Source of the DNA: Psychrobacter arcticus 273-4
GTDB taxonomy: Bacteria; Pseudomonadota; Gammaproteobacteria; Pseudomonadales; Moraxellaceae
Reading direction: 5' to 3'
Length of the DNA stretch: 64,000 nucleotides
Assembly (NCBI RefSeq): GCF_000012305.1
Contig: NC_007204.1
Coordinates: 992,001 to 1,056,000, forward strand
Shown: one piece after another, positions 18,532-27,277 of the stretch
How positions within the stretch are numbered: position 1 is the stretch's first letter
How the letters are laid out: each line of letters begins with the position of its first letter
The notes under the pieces: generated by a model
The model's database searches: none
What the model was told of the DNA's origin: nothing
The model's input: only the letters and a program-made list of their open reading frames with translations
Translations under genes and position numbers: made by a program

Positions 18532-19188
18532 ATGAACCATACCATGACTTCTTCTTATCATCGTTTATACTCTTTTCGCCGCTGCCCTTATGCCATGCGT
18601 GCCCGCCTTGGGATATTATTTGCCGAGCTGCAGGTAGAGCTGCGAGAGATAACGCTGAAAAATAAGCCGCCGCAAATGTTAGCAATTAGCCCAAAAGGTA
18701 CGGTGCCCGTTTTGCAGCTTTTAGATGGGGCGGTGATTGAAGAGAGTAGGGAAATAATGATATGGGCGCTTGAGCAGCAAGATCCGCAACGGCTTTTGGA
18801 CGAAAAGACTTTGCAGCAGGCCAATGCTTTGATTGATAAAAACGATAACGAGTTTAAATATTGGCTCGATCGCTATAAATACGCCGATCGTCATCTTGAG
18901 ATGACCCAGACAGAGTATCGACAAAAAGGTGAAGCGTTTTTACAGGTTTTAGAGGCGTTACTGACTAAAAATACTTATCTGTTAGGGAAGAATATAACGA
19001 TTGCCGATATTGGCATCATGCCTTTTGTCCGTCAATTCGCTCATGTCGATAGCGATATTTTTTATAGCCTGCCTTATCCAAACCTGCAGCGATGGCTACA
19101 AGACTGGCTTCAGGATCCGTTTTTTTTGCAAGCGATGAGTAAATTTCAGCCGTGGCAGGAAGGGGATGAAGCAGTAATTTTTTGCTGA
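18532..19188 (+). CDS. Glutathione S-transferase family protein
   Basis: An N-terminal thioredoxin-fold domain (LYSFRRCPYAMRARLGI, then SPKGTVPVLQL and ESREIMIWAL) is followed by an all-helical C-terminal domain including ITIADIGIMPFVRQFA, the usual GST N-capping box region. The CPYA dithiol-like motif recalls glutaredoxin 2-type members. The substrate is unknown. Start could be the first ATG or the ATG four codons later. It is a stand-alone gene. Confidence 0.88.
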   Translation: MNHTMTSSYHRLYSFRRCPYAMRARLGILFAELQVELREITLKNKPPQMLAISPKGTVPVLQLLDGAVIEESREIMIWALEQQDPQRLLDEKTLQQANALIDKNDNEFKYWLDRYKYADRHLEMTQTEYRQKGEAFLQVLEALLTKNTYLLGKNITIADIGIMPFVRQFAHVDSDIFYSLPYPNLQRWLQDWLQDPFFLQAMSKFQPWQEGDEAVIFC

Positions 19189-19335
19189 GCCTTTCTCCAA
19201 AATCTTTAATGAGTGTTAATGCTCTTAAATTCCCATCTTATGATTGTTAGGCATACCGTCTTCTAGCTACTTATCCTATAATGACATTCGCTGACAGCTA
19301 CTAGGCTGCCACTCTAACCTCACCCGCGCACGTGA

Positions 19336-19464
19336 ATGTATTTTCTCATTTTGCTATTGTCAGCCTATTTGCTGACGATTCAGCGATGTATGTCGCGCTG
19401 GGCCTATAAAAAAAGTTCCCAATCGCAGGACTTAAAGCTAAGGATATCATGGGTTTTTGTGTGA
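19336..19464 (+). CDS. Possible 42-residue small protein
   Basis: Short frame with a hydrophobic N-terminus (MYFLILLLSAYLLTI) followed by a basic, polar tail. It overlaps the start of the 22-residue peptide in another frame. There is no clear ribosome binding site. Weak support; it may be chance or an upstream regulatory reading frame. Confidence 0.2.
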   Translation: MYFLILLLSAYLLTIQRCMSRWAYKKSSQSQDLKLRISWVFV

Positions 19465-19517
19465 TTGTTCTGATTGTTAGCGGCGTTGTGATTGGTTTAG
19501 GACTGCTTTTTTTATAA
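19449..19517 (+). CDS. Possible 22-residue membrane peptide
   Basis: Frame encoding MGFCVIVLIVSGVVIGLGLLFL, a single hydrophobic helix. It has a good AAGGA ribosome binding site about 5 bases upstream and is followed 35 bp later by a strong Rho-independent terminator, so it looks like a real short transcription unit. Candidates are a small regulatory subunit of a membrane complex or a type I-like hydrophobic toxin; no antisense RNA has been identified. Confidence 0.45.
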   Translation: MGFCVIVLIVSGVVIGLGLLFL

Positions 19518-19552
19518 GTGTAATCTGGTTTTATAAAGAAAACCGAGCGTTT

Positions 19553-19581
19553 AGACCTTACCTATTTGATGGGTAAGGTCT
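19553..19581 (+). terminator. Terminator after the small membrane peptide
   Basis: 10-bp stem (19553-19562 with 19572-19581) and a 9-base loop followed by a run of T. No large gene ends nearby on this strand, which supports a small transcript here. Confidence 0.85.
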
Positions 19582-19763
19582 TTTTTTATGAAAATAATTG
19601 CAGCGGTATGTCTATCGTTGTATATCTAAAATTGTCCAAATAAGCGACAATACCCGCATAAATTCTAAGCGCATATCAAGAGGTTTATAGGCACTTAGAA
19701 GCGCTTATTGCTTTTTAATAGCAGACATTGACGAAAGCTCGCAAACATAAAAGGCCGTCCCGA

Positions 19764-20444
19764 ATGACTAATGATAACCCGTATAATTTTTTGCCGTTGC
19801 AGCCTACCGGTAGAAACGAGACTGATACTGCCAATACTTATGCACCTGAAGACATGATTAAGATATACGAGCAGCAGTTTCTAATCCAAGTACCTGAAGC
19901 GCAGCTGACCGAATTTTTACCCGCGCTAAAAAGCTTCTATGATATTGATAATCATACTTTAGATGTCAGCGCTATTATCTTTGAGGCAATCGCGGATGCC
20001 AGTATTATTTATAATCACAAAATCAAAGTAGGGCGCTACCAACTACTAGAGGGATTGGTAAAAGAAGTGCTTGAACAGGATGAAGATAATAAAAATGACG
20101 CAGGTATTGACGGTGAAGAAGCACCAGCCTATACCCTCGAGTGTAAGCGTACCTTTTTTATTAATGATGTAGAGGTGCCTTATTATTTCAATTTATTCAT
20201 TCAGGGTGATGGCTATTCAACATTAACCAAACAAGACACCTTGCTAGAAAAGATGTATTGGTTCGCGAGTGACGGTGCCGAAGATAAGGAGGGTTTAGAG
20301 GCGATTAATACGCAGTTAGCCAGCTTAGGTATTCGCGCCATGGATCTGACGACTCTCTATCAGATAGTGGATTATGTAGAAGACAGCATTATAGATGACG
20401 CTATGATAGAGACCCTTAATAAATTATTAGATGATGCTGAGTAG
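19764..20444 (+). CDS. Hypothetical protein
   Basis: Acidic, soluble protein of about 226 residues that I do not recognise. It contains an aspartate-rich loop (EQDEDNKNDAGIDGEE) in the middle and no signal peptide or membrane segment. An in-frame TTG at 19728 would add 12 residues; the ATG at 19764 with AAGG upstream is preferred. It is followed by a copy of the 138-bp element and the NADAR-like gene in the same direction, but does not look like an ADP-ribosyltransferase toxin. Confidence 0.65.
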   Translation: MTNDNPYNFLPLQPTGRNETDTANTYAPEDMIKIYEQQFLIQVPEAQLTEFLPALKSFYDIDNHTLDVSAIIFEAIADASIIYNHKIKVGRYQLLEGLVKEVLEQDEDNKNDAGIDGEEAPAYTLECKRTFFINDVEVPYYFNLFIQGDGYSTLTKQDTLLEKMYWFASDGAEDKEGLEAINTQLASLGIRAMDLTTLYQIVDYVEDSIIDDAMIETLNKLLDDAE

Positions 20445-20483
20445 TAAGATGGTTAATCAGTATTCATAATATAGCGCTCTATT

Positions 20484-20621
20484 TATAGTTGAAATACTTT
20501 ACAGTCGCTACCGTATTGCTGGGGTAAATTTTTTGCAGCCTCTGTCTGCGTAGGCACAGCAAGCAAGAAAAATTTGCAGCAGTAGTAGGTGTTGTATCGA
20601 TATTACTTTTCACCGACTATA
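20484..20621 (-). repeat. 138-bp palindromic element, copy 6
   Basis: Full-length copy in orientation B between the hypothetical gene and the NADAR-like gene. Confidence 0.9.
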
Positions 20622-20664
20622 GATGTCTGCTTATTTGAATGCTATTTATACCAGCTCAGCTATA

Positions 20665-20709
20665 AAAGAACATTGGTACAAAGAACATTGGTACAAAGAT
20701 CATTGATAT
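20665..20709. repeat. 15-bp direct repeat in the leader of the NADAR-like gene
   Basis: Two exact copies of AAAGAACATTGGTAC (20665 and 20680) and a third diverged copy at 20695, ending just before the start codon at 20723. It could be part of a regulator-binding site. Confidence 0.6.
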
Positions 20710-20722
20710 AAGGCACATCACT

Positions 20723-21457
20723 ATGGAACAAGCACAGAATCCTATGGAACAAGCACAAAACGCGGTAGAAAAAAGACCCGTATTCATGCCTAGAGTCAAC
20801 AGTGACAATCTGGTAAAAACGGACATGGTTCGGTTTGAGCGCCATGTGGGATTTGCGAGTCGGCAAAAGAAAAAATCTATCAATGAGATGCATCAAGTTA
20901 TTCGCAAAAAATATGGATTTAATCACGTCTTAGAGCTGTCGAGTAAATCGGGCAATAAGCTGAGTTTTCTACTGAGCCCATTGAGCTTAAAGCTGGCTAA
21001 TGAGCATGGTGGCGAGCAGTACAGTGTCGAAAACGCTTTCCAAAGTAGTATGGTTTTTGAGGACGGTGGTCCCTATATTGACTTGCTGACAGCACCGCCA
21101 AGACAAGCCAAAAAGGATGAGCGATTAATCACCTCGGGTGAACTGATTGGCTATAATTATTTCGGTATGGAGTGGAGTGTAGAGCCATTAACGACGTTTT
21201 ATGATTGGCTGTATGTCAATGCCCTAAAGCAAAACCCTCAGCTGCATGAAGAGGTGATGCAATATCAAGCCTTTACTGATATGGAGTTTAATCCCAAAAA
21301 ATCTATCCATTGTGCAGCTTATGCGCTGGCGATGTTTGTGGCGCTCAATAAACGCGAGCTGCTCGATAATATTGAAGACCCAGCGGTATTTTTTAACTTA
21401 TATAATGACTTTAAAGTGAGTAACACCGAGCAGCTTTTGGAAGAGGGTTGGATCTAA
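20723..21457 (+). CDS. NADAR family protein, DarT1-associated antitoxin type (DUF6977-like)
   Basis: Matches, by recall of the family pattern, the DarT1-associated NADAR proteins: RPVFMPRVNSDNLV near the N-terminus, GFASRQKKKSINEMH, LELSSKSGNKL, SVENAFQSSMVFEDGGPY, AKKDERL, TFYDWLYVNAL and FTDMEFNPKKSIHC. NADAR enzymes remove ADP-ribose from guanine and protect against DarT1 toxins. No DarT1-like gene is next to it, so here it appears as an orphan. The N-terminus holds a twice-repeated MEQAQN, so the true start may be the second methionine (20744). Confidence 0.75.
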   Translation: MEQAQNPMEQAQNAVEKRPVFMPRVNSDNLVKTDMVRFERHVGFASRQKKKSINEMHQVIRKKYGFNHVLELSSKSGNKLSFLLSPLSLKLANEHGGEQYSVENAFQSSMVFEDGGPYIDLLTAPPRQAKKDERLITSGELIGYNYFGMEWSVEPLTTFYDWLYVNALKQNPQLHEEVMQYQAFTDMEFNPKKSIHCAAYALAMFVALNKRELLDNIEDPAVFFNLYNDFKVSNTEQLLEEGWI

Positions 21458-21744
21458 TCACTAGAGCAGCGCTCTATTTTCGCGTTCAAGCTCCTTAATA
21501 CATTGCTCTTGGCTTTTTGCTTGTAAAGAGGCAGGAAAAGTCTTGCCACTTGAGGTTGCTGTTGAATCTGAAGCATGGTGTGGGACAAGACCATGCATGC
21601 CATAAAATTATAAACATGAATTTTATTCATCTTATATTTAAATAGTATCATTTTTATTCATGATTCGGTTCGGGTATGATTCATCTCATACACAAATTTG
21701 GTTTTATCTCAAATAATGAGAGTAGATTAGGGTAGCGAATCACC

Positions 21745-22755
21745 ATGAGTAAAAAGTTTAACTGTTCAATTAAGCGTATACGTTTTGATGAAAACTATCG
21801 TCCAGCAGACAGCACGCGTCTGACCACTAACTTTGCGAATTTGGCTCGTGGCGAGCATCGTGAAGAGAACTTACGCAAAACATTAAGAATGATCAATAAT
21901 CGTTTTAACGCGTTGGCGCATTGGGATAATCCAACGGCAGACCGTTATTCTGTAGAGGTGGACATCATTTCTATCGATATGGATGTTGCAGGCAATGGTC
22001 ATACATTCCCTGTCATCGAGACGCTGAAAACAACGATTGTTGACCATAAAGAGAACACCCGTATTGACGGTATGATGGGCAACAGTTTCTCATCTTATGT
22101 TCGCGATTATGATTTTAGTGTGGTGTTGCCAGAACATTTTAATAACCATTCAACATCGCCAGTATCCGCACCGCCAGAAGACTTTGGTGATTTACATGGC
22201 AAATTGTTTCAATACTTATTAAACTCAGAGGCCTATAAAGCCCAATTTAATAACAAGCTTGTGATTTGCCTCAGTGTGTCAACTAGTAAAACCTATCATC
22301 GTACGACCAATCAGCATCCGGTATTAGGAGTTGAATACAAACAAGATGACTATTCGTTAACCGATGACTACTTCCATAAAATGGGCTTAACCGTTCGATA
22401 CTTTATGCCTGCAAATAGCGCCGCACCTTTGGCATTTTATTTCGCCGGTGACTTGCTGACTGATTACACCGATCTTGAGTTAATCAGTGCCATCAGTACC
22501 ATGGAAACTTTCCAAAAGATCTACCGACCTGAGATTTACAATGCCAATGCTACGGCAGGTGAAGTGTATCAACCTAGCTTGAAGTACCAAGACTATTCAC
22601 TGACTCAAATTGTGTATGACCGCGCGGAGCGTAGCCAAATGGCAGTGAAGCAAGGCAAGTTTACTGAAGAGCAGTTTATCAAGCCATATCAAGCCATTCT
22701 TGAAGAATGGGCGGCAAGCTATGATGTTGCAAGCAAGAAAAATTTGCACCAGTAG
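21745..22755 (+). CDS. mesX: MesX (DUF1852), partner of methionine synthase MesD
   Basis: DUF1852 protein of 336 residues, reported as the partner that, with oxygen, is required by the folate- and cobalamin-independent methionine synthase MesD. The sequence is soluble, beginning MSKKFNCSIKRIRFDENYRPADSTR and containing FANLARGEHREENLRKTLRMI. The gene directly precedes mesD. The last eight or so codons and the stop codon lie inside a truncated copy of the 138-bp element, so the original C-terminus has been replaced. The SD-like sequence before the ATG is modest (TAGGG about 11 bases upstream). Confidence 0.9.
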   Translation: MSKKFNCSIKRIRFDENYRPADSTRLTTNFANLARGEHREENLRKTLRMINNRFNALAHWDNPTADRYSVEVDIISIDMDVAGNGHTFPVIETLKTTIVDHKENTRIDGMMGNSFSSYVRDYDFSVVLPEHFNNHSTSPVSAPPEDFGDLHGKLFQYLLNSEAYKAQFNNKLVICLSVSTSKTYHRTTNQHPVLGVEYKQDDYSLTDDYFHKMGLTVRYFMPANSAAPLAFYFAGDLLTDYTDLELISAISTMETFQKIYRPEIYNANATAGEVYQPSLKYQDYSLTQIVYDRAERSQMAVKQGKFTEEQFIKPYQAILEEWAASYDVASKKNLHQ

Positions 22756-22791
22756 TAGGTGTTGTATCGATATTACTTTTCACCGACTATA
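22729..22791 (-). repeat. 138-bp palindromic element, copy 7 (half copy fused to mesX)
   Basis: Only the half ending TTTTCACCGACTATA is present. Its inner edge (GCAAGCAAGAAAAATTTG) is in frame with mesX and supplies the TAG stop. Confidence 0.88.
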
Positions 22792-22822
22792 GCTGAAATA
22801 TAGAATACAAATTAATAAGAAG

Positions 22823-23860
22823 ATGAATGACATGAAACTATTATTACCGACGTCAACCGCAGGCAGCTTACCGAAACCTTCTTGGCTGGCAGAACCTGAG
22901 AAAATTTGGTCACCTTGGGCATTAGAAGGAGAGCAACTGATTGAAGCCAAGCAAGATGCCCTGCGTGTGTCATTGCATGAACAATTGCATGCAGGGATTG
23001 ATATTGTCAGTGATGGCGAGCAAACCCGTCAGCATTTTGTGACCACTTTCATTGAACATCTTGATGGCGTCGATTTTGAGAAGCGTGAGACCGTTCGCAT
23101 TCGTAATCGCTATGATGCAAGTGTGCCGTCAGTCGTTGGTGCGGTGAGCCGTCAAAAGCCAGTATTTGTTGACGATGCCAAGTTTTTACGTCAGCAAACC
23201 GATCAGCCAATCAAATGGGCGTTGCCTGGTCCGATGACGATGATTGATACGTTATACGATGGTCACTATAAAAGCCGTGAAAAATTGGCGTGGGAATTTG
23301 CTAAAATCTTGAATCAAGAAGCGCGAGAGTTAGAGGCTGCGGGTGTGGATATTATCCAATTTGATGAGCCGGCCTTTAATGTGTTCTTTGATGATGTAAA
23401 CGACTGGGGTATCGCCACGTTAGAGCGTGCCATTGAAGGTCTAAAATGTGAAACAGCAGTGCATATCTGTTACGGCTACGGCATCAAAGCCAATAACGAT
23501 TGGAAAAAGACACTGGGTTCGGAGTGGCGTCAATATGAGCAAGCCTTTCCTAAATTGCAACAGTCTAATATCGATATTGTCTCACTCGAGTGTCAAAACT
23601 CACATGTGCCCATGGATTTGATTGAATTGATTCGCGGTAAAAAAGTGATGATCGGTGCCATTGATGTGGCAACCAATACCATTGAGACACCTGAAGAGGT
23701 GGCCAATACGCTACGCAAGGCCCTGCAATTTGTCGATGCGGACAAACTTTATCCTTCGACTAACTGCGGCATGGCGCCTTTGTCTCGCCAAGTGGCACAA
23801 GGCAAGCTGAAAGCGTTAAGTGCAGGCGCAAAAATCGTTCGTCAAGAACTGACAGCCTAG
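22823..23860 (+). CDS. mesD: MesD-type core methionine synthase
   Basis: MetE-like C-terminal catalytic barrel without the folate-binding N-terminal domain; makes methionine from homocysteine using a methyl donor that is neither methyl-folate nor cobalamin. Visible are SDGEQTRQHF, the substrate-binding DIIQFDEPAFNVF near residue 173, HICYGYG, SLECQNSHVP and the C-terminal STNCGMAPLSRQVA with the zinc-binding cysteine. Length 345 residues. It lies 67 bp after mesX, with the flavin reductase following. ATG could be M1 or M4. Confidence 0.92.
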   Translation: MNDMKLLLPTSTAGSLPKPSWLAEPEKIWSPWALEGEQLIEAKQDALRVSLHEQLHAGIDIVSDGEQTRQHFVTTFIEHLDGVDFEKRETVRIRNRYDASVPSVVGAVSRQKPVFVDDAKFLRQQTDQPIKWALPGPMTMIDTLYDGHYKSREKLAWEFAKILNQEARELEAAGVDIIQFDEPAFNVFFDDVNDWGIATLERAIEGLKCETAVHICYGYGIKANNDWKKTLGSEWRQYEQAFPKLQQSNIDIVSLECQNSHVPMDLIELIRGKKVMIGAIDVATNTIETPEEVANTLRKALQFVDADKLYPSTNCGMAPLSRQVAQGKLKALSAGAKIVRQELTA

Positions 23861-23874
23861 TATTTACACGTAAA

Positions 23875-24012
23875 TATAGTTGAAATACTTTAAAGTCGCT
23901 ACAGTACTACTGGTGTAAATTTTTTGCAGCCTCTGTCTGCGTAGGCACAGCAAGCAAAAAAAATTTGCACCAGTAGTACGTGTTGTATCGATATTACTTT
24001 TCACCGACTATA
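23875..24012 (-). repeat. 138-bp palindromic element, copy 8
   Basis: Full-length copy in orientation B between mesD and the flavin reductase, 14 bp after the mesD stop codon. Confidence 0.9.
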
Positions 24013-24058
24013 TCAGTACCTGCCAGTACTTACTGAGCCAAAATTTAGGATTGCAGCA

Positions 24059-24574
24059 ATGATTAAAGGTATGATTGAAGCAACTGATTTTAGAAACGCC
24101 ATGTCGTTGCTAACGACGGCGGTTAATATCGTCACCACAAAAGGCAGCTCTGGTTGTCATGGGTTTACCGCATCTGCGGTATGTAGTGTCACAGATACCC
24201 CGCCAACCTTGCTTGTCTGCATGAATCAGACGTCTCGGTCATATACTCATTTCATTGAAAATAAAATCTTAAGTGTCAATGTGTTAGGCGCACAGTATGA
24301 AGATATATCCAATGCATTTGCCTCCAAATTGTGTTCAGAGGAGCGATTTAAACAAGGCTCTTGGACTGAACTAGTAACAGGCGCTCCTGTTTTAGAGGAT
24401 GCATTGGTCAGTTTTGATTGTGAGATTGATCACATTCAGGAAGTTGGTACGCACAGTGTTTTTATGTGCCGTGTTGTCGCCATCAAACAAGCTGAGCAAC
24501 AAGGCAGAGCTGATGAAAGTTTGGTTTATTTTAATCGTGCTTATCATCAAGTTGGTCAAGTAGAAAGCGCTTAA
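24059..24574 (+). CDS. Flavin reductase family protein
   Basis: FMN-binding split-barrel reductase of the HpaC/RutF type: FRNAMSLLTTAVNIVTTKG, GFTASAVCSVTDTPPTLLVCMN, KILSVNVLG and a C-terminal YFNRAYHQVG. Such enzymes reduce FMN or FAD with NAD(P)H to feed monooxygenases. Its position after mesX and mesD suggests it supplies reduced flavin for the oxygen-dependent methyl-donor step. Start may be M1 or the ATG five codons later (MIEATD). Confidence 0.88.
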   Translation: MIKGMIEATDFRNAMSLLTTAVNIVTTKGSSGCHGFTASAVCSVTDTPPTLLVCMNQTSRSYTHFIENKILSVNVLGAQYEDISNAFASKLCSEERFKQGSWTELVTGAPVLEDALVSFDCEIDHIQEVGTHSVFMCRVVAIKQAEQQGRADESLVYFNRAYHQVGQVESA

Positions 24575-24662
24575 GTCATGAAAAGCGTAAAAAATTGCAC
24601 GGTAATTTTAGCTTTGCAAGGGAAATTCTTTAAATAGAATTTCCGTATAATATGACACTTAC

Positions 24663-24720
24663 TATAGTTGAAATACTTTAAAGTCGCTACCGTATTGCTG
24701 GTGTAAATTTTTTGCAGCCT
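24663..24720 (-). repeat. 138-bp palindromic element, copy 9 (half copy)
   Basis: Begins TATAGTTGAAATACTTTA and stops after TTTTTTGCAGCCT; the other half is missing. It lies between the flavin reductase and the TauE-like gene. Confidence 0.88.
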
Positions 24721-24771
24721 ACGCCTTAAGTAACTCTTTAACCAATCATTTAAACGAGAAGTAATTATCCT

Positions 24772-25596
24772 GTGGAACTAATAATTTTCTTAATAATAGG
24801 GGCTCTAGCAGGATTTGCTGCTGGGCTCTTCGGTGTGGGCGGTGGAACGATTATCGTACCGCTGCTATTTATCGTCTTTACCCGAATGGATTACAGTCCT
24901 GATAGCATCATGCATTTGGCTTTAGGTACGTCACTGGCGACCATTATTGTCACGTCTATAAGCTCGTTGATGGCACACAATAAAAAGGGTGCAGTCATGT
25001 GGCCTGTTTTTAAAAACCTAGCACCAGGCTTAGCGGTTGGCTGTTTTTTAGGGGCAGGGATCGCAGGACAGATATCTGGGCTGTATCTTCAGCTTATTGT
25101 TGGTGTGTTTTTGCTTTGGCTCGGCTATAAGATGTTTACTGATGGCAAAAAGAGGCTAGATAGTAATATTAATAGTGCCAGCAATGGCAATGCAGTATTG
25201 CCTTCAAAGTCTAAGCAATTAGCGGCAGGCGGGGTTATAGGTGTGGCTTCTGCCATTTTGGGTATCGGCGGCGGCAGCTTAACGGTACCTTACCTCACGC
25301 GTTATGGTGTGGTCATGCAAAAAGCGGTTGGCACGTCAGCGGCATGTGGTCTGCCTATCGCCATTGCCGGTGCGTTAGGGTTTATGGTTTTTGGGATGCA
25401 GCAAGAAGTCAATGTTCCCAATACGATTGGCTTTGTGCACATTTATGCCTTTTTAGGGATTAGCATCATGAGTTTTTTCACCGCTAAGCTAGGTGCGAAA
25501 GTCGCTCATATGTTATCACCACAGCTCTTAAAAAAATGTTTTGCGGTATTATTAACCGTCGTGGGATGTTACTTCCTTTTTAAAGGGCTGCTTTAA
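24772..25596 (+). CDS. TauE/SafE (TSUP) family anion exporter
   Basis: Membrane protein of 274 residues with about eight segments in two homologous halves, each opening with the family glycine motif: AGLFGVGGGTIIVPLLF near residue 18 and AILGIGGGSLTVPYLT near residue 162. TSUP proteins move sulfite, sulfoacetate or other sulfur/organic anions. Translation starts at GTG. It follows the methionine cluster in the same direction, so a link to sulfur metabolism is plausible but not shown. Confidence 0.87.
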   Translation: MELIIFLIIGALAGFAAGLFGVGGGTIIVPLLFIVFTRMDYSPDSIMHLALGTSLATIIVTSISSLMAHNKKGAVMWPVFKNLAPGLAVGCFLGAGIAGQISGLYLQLIVGVFLLWLGYKMFTDGKKRLDSNINSASNGNAVLPSKSKQLAAGGVIGVASAILGIGGGSLTVPYLTRYGVVMQKAVGTSAACGLPIAIAGALGFMVFGMQQEVNVPNTIGFVHIYAFLGISIMSFFTAKLGAKVAHMLSPQLLKKCFAVLLTVVGCYFLFKGLL

Positions 25597-25661
25597 GTAT
25601 TCATAGTTGTGTCTAGGTGCCACGGTAATCATCCCAAGCATAAGACACTTAATCAATAGAA

Positions 25662-26489
25662 TTAAGCTGCCTGGTTTAGTTTCTGTATAGGCGTAAAGCC
25701 GCCATTACCCATATTAGGGCGCTCATTATTATAGTGGTATAACCAGTCTTCAGCTTGCTCTCTGACTTGATCTAAATATGTAAACAACTCCTGATTTAGC
25801 CAATCATAGCGCATGGTTCTATTATAGCGCTCCACATAGGCGTTTTGTTGTGGATTGCCAGGTTCAATATAGCTTATCGTAATGCCTTGTTCTAAGGCCC
25901 AGTCTTTGAGCGCATTACTGATATATTCAGGGCCGTTATCACATCTTAATTGATCAGGGCGACCTCGACATTCAATCAGCTGATTTAAGCTACGTATGAC
26001 TCTTTGGGCTGGTAGTGAGAAATCAATCTCAACCGTTAAGGCTTCTCGGTTGTAATCATCAATGACATTAAACAGTCTAAATGCCCTGCCATCGGTTAAA
26101 GCATCATGCATGAAGTCCATGCTCCAGCTTTGATTCGGTTCTACAGGTACGGCAAGTGGTACGGGTTTAACGCGTTTAATACGGCGCTTAGGTTTGATTC
26201 TAAGGTTTAATTCAAGCTCGCAGTAGATGCGATACACACGCTTATGATTGTAAGGTAGTCCAATCACATTACGCAGGGTTAAGAAGCACAACCCAAAGCC
26301 CCAGTTCTTATTCTGGGTGGTCAGCTCTATAAGCAAGTCAGCTATTTGCTTATTCTCGTCAGAAGCCGCAGACTTATGATAATAGCAGGTCACGCTGATA
26401 TTAAAGATCAAGCAAGCCCTGCGGATACTGATGCCATAATCTTTAATATAGTGACTAGCTAATGCTTTGCGCCCAAGCGGCGCTACCAC
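25662..26489 (-). CDS. IS3-family transposase OrfB (DDE integrase)
   Basis: Catalytic part of the transposase, 275 residues in this frame. It has the HTH_21-like N-terminus and the rve integrase core: [12 protein letters not shown] (first D), [10 protein letters not shown] (second D), [16 protein letters not shown] (E). It is probably made as an OrfAB fusion by -1 frameshifting on AAAAAAG near the end of orfA (26488-26496), because it lacks a good start of its own. Confidence 0.93.
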   Translation of the reverse strand: MVAPLGRKALASHYIKDYGISIRRACLIFNISVTCYYHKSAASDENKQIADLLIELTTQNKNWGFGLCFLTLRNVIGLPYNHKRVYRIYCELELNLRIKPKRRIKRVKPVPLAVPVEPNQSWSMDFMHDALTDGRAFRLFNVIDDYNREALTVEIDFSLPAQRVIRSLNQLIECRGRPDQLRCDNGPEYISNALKDWALEQGITISYIEPGNPQQNAYVERYNRTMRYDWLNQELFTYLDQVREQAEDWLYHYNNERPNMGNGGFTPIQKLNQAA

Positions 26490-26749
26490 TTTTTTGACAT
26501 AGCATCCTGTAGGATATCTGACTTGAGACGCTCTTCGGCATACATCTTTTTAAGACGAGCATTTTCAACTTCAAGTTCTTTTAAACGCGCAATCAAAGAG
26601 GCATCCATGCCGCCATACTTTGAACGCCAGTTGTAGAAGGTACTTTGACCGACATTGTGCTCGCGGCACAGCTCAGCAATAGGTACGCCTTGTTCTGCTT
26701 GTTTGAGGATGTTGACGATTTGGTTGTCGCTAAAGCGTGTCTTTTTCAT
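26483..26749 (-). CDS. IS3-family transposase OrfA
   Basis: Helix-turn-helix and leucine-zipper protein of 88 residues: [35 protein letters not shown], then the coiled [18 protein letters not shown]. It binds the IS ends. Its last codons hold the slippery run used to reach orfB. AGGAG lies just upstream of the ATG. Confidence 0.93.
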   Translation of the reverse strand: MKKTRFSDNQIVNILKQAEQGVPIAELCREHNVGQSTFYNWRSKYGGMDASLIARLKELEVENARLKKMYAEERLKSDILQDAMSKKW

Positions 26750-26863
26750 AAGAATCTCCTGCTGGTAGTTTAGCAGTTAATCTCTATTTCTAGGTGTTCT
26801 TATTTATTGGGGGGATTACCCCACAAACTATGACGACCTAGAAAATGCTGCTGAGACGATTGC

Positions 26864-27277
26864 TTAATCATGCTTGGGTGGTACGGAATATGTGCCAACA
26901 ACATGTGCGACCAATTCGCTAGAGCCTTCTGAGTACAAAGAAACCTCACCTACGATGAGCGTGCGACCTGTTTTTAGCAAGGTGCACTTAGCAATAATAC
27001 GAGCTTCTGCTGATGGTTTACGCAAAAAATTGATGGTAAGGCTCGTCGTCACTGTCAACGGTACAACACCAATCTTACCAAGTATCGCTACATAAATTGC
27101 GACATCAGCAATGCTCATCAATACAGGGCCAGAGACCGTACTACCAGGACGCAGCTCATTTATACCAATATCATGTGATAAGGTCGAACCATTGTCACCT
27201 ACTGCTTCAACCCTACATTTGGTTTGAGGAAACTCTAATGCCATAAAGGCAACTATCTCTTCTTTGGTCGCAGACAT
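26864..27277 (-). CDS. PaaI-like hotdog-fold thioesterase
   Basis: Protein of 137 residues with a hotdog domain of the PaaI type: GSTVSGPVLMSIADVAIYVAILG, VTTSLTINFLRKPSAEARIIAKCTLLKTGRTLIVGEV. Members hydrolyse acyl-CoA esters, often aromatic ones. It is the last gene of a - strand block with a lactonase and an alcohol dehydrogenase; its 3' end is only about 45 bp from the IS at 25624-26820. Confidence 0.87.
   Translation of the reverse strand: MSATKEEIVAFMALEFPQTKCRVEAVGDNGSTLSHDIGINELRPGSTVSGPVLMSIADVAIYVAILGKIGVVPLTVTTSLTINFLRKPSAEARIIAKCTLLKTGRTLIVGEVSLYSEGSSELVAHVVGTYSVPPKHD

Larger units (their letters stand above)
25624..26820 (-). mobile_element. Complete IS3-family element, IS407-like group
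   Basis: About 1197 bp. The ends are imperfect inverted repeats starting GGTAATC (25624) and finishing GATTACC (26820), and the element is flanked by the 4-base direct repeat CCAC (25620-25623 and 26821-26824). It carries overlapping orfA and orfB with an A6G slippery site for -1 frameshifting. It appears intact and possibly active. A second, solo left end lies at 49150-49194. Confidence 0.9.

Noticed and set aside
19764-20444. Upstream neighbour of the NADAR-like gene as a DarT1 toxin
   Set aside because: No ADP-ribosyltransferase motifs are visible and a 138-bp element separates the two genes.
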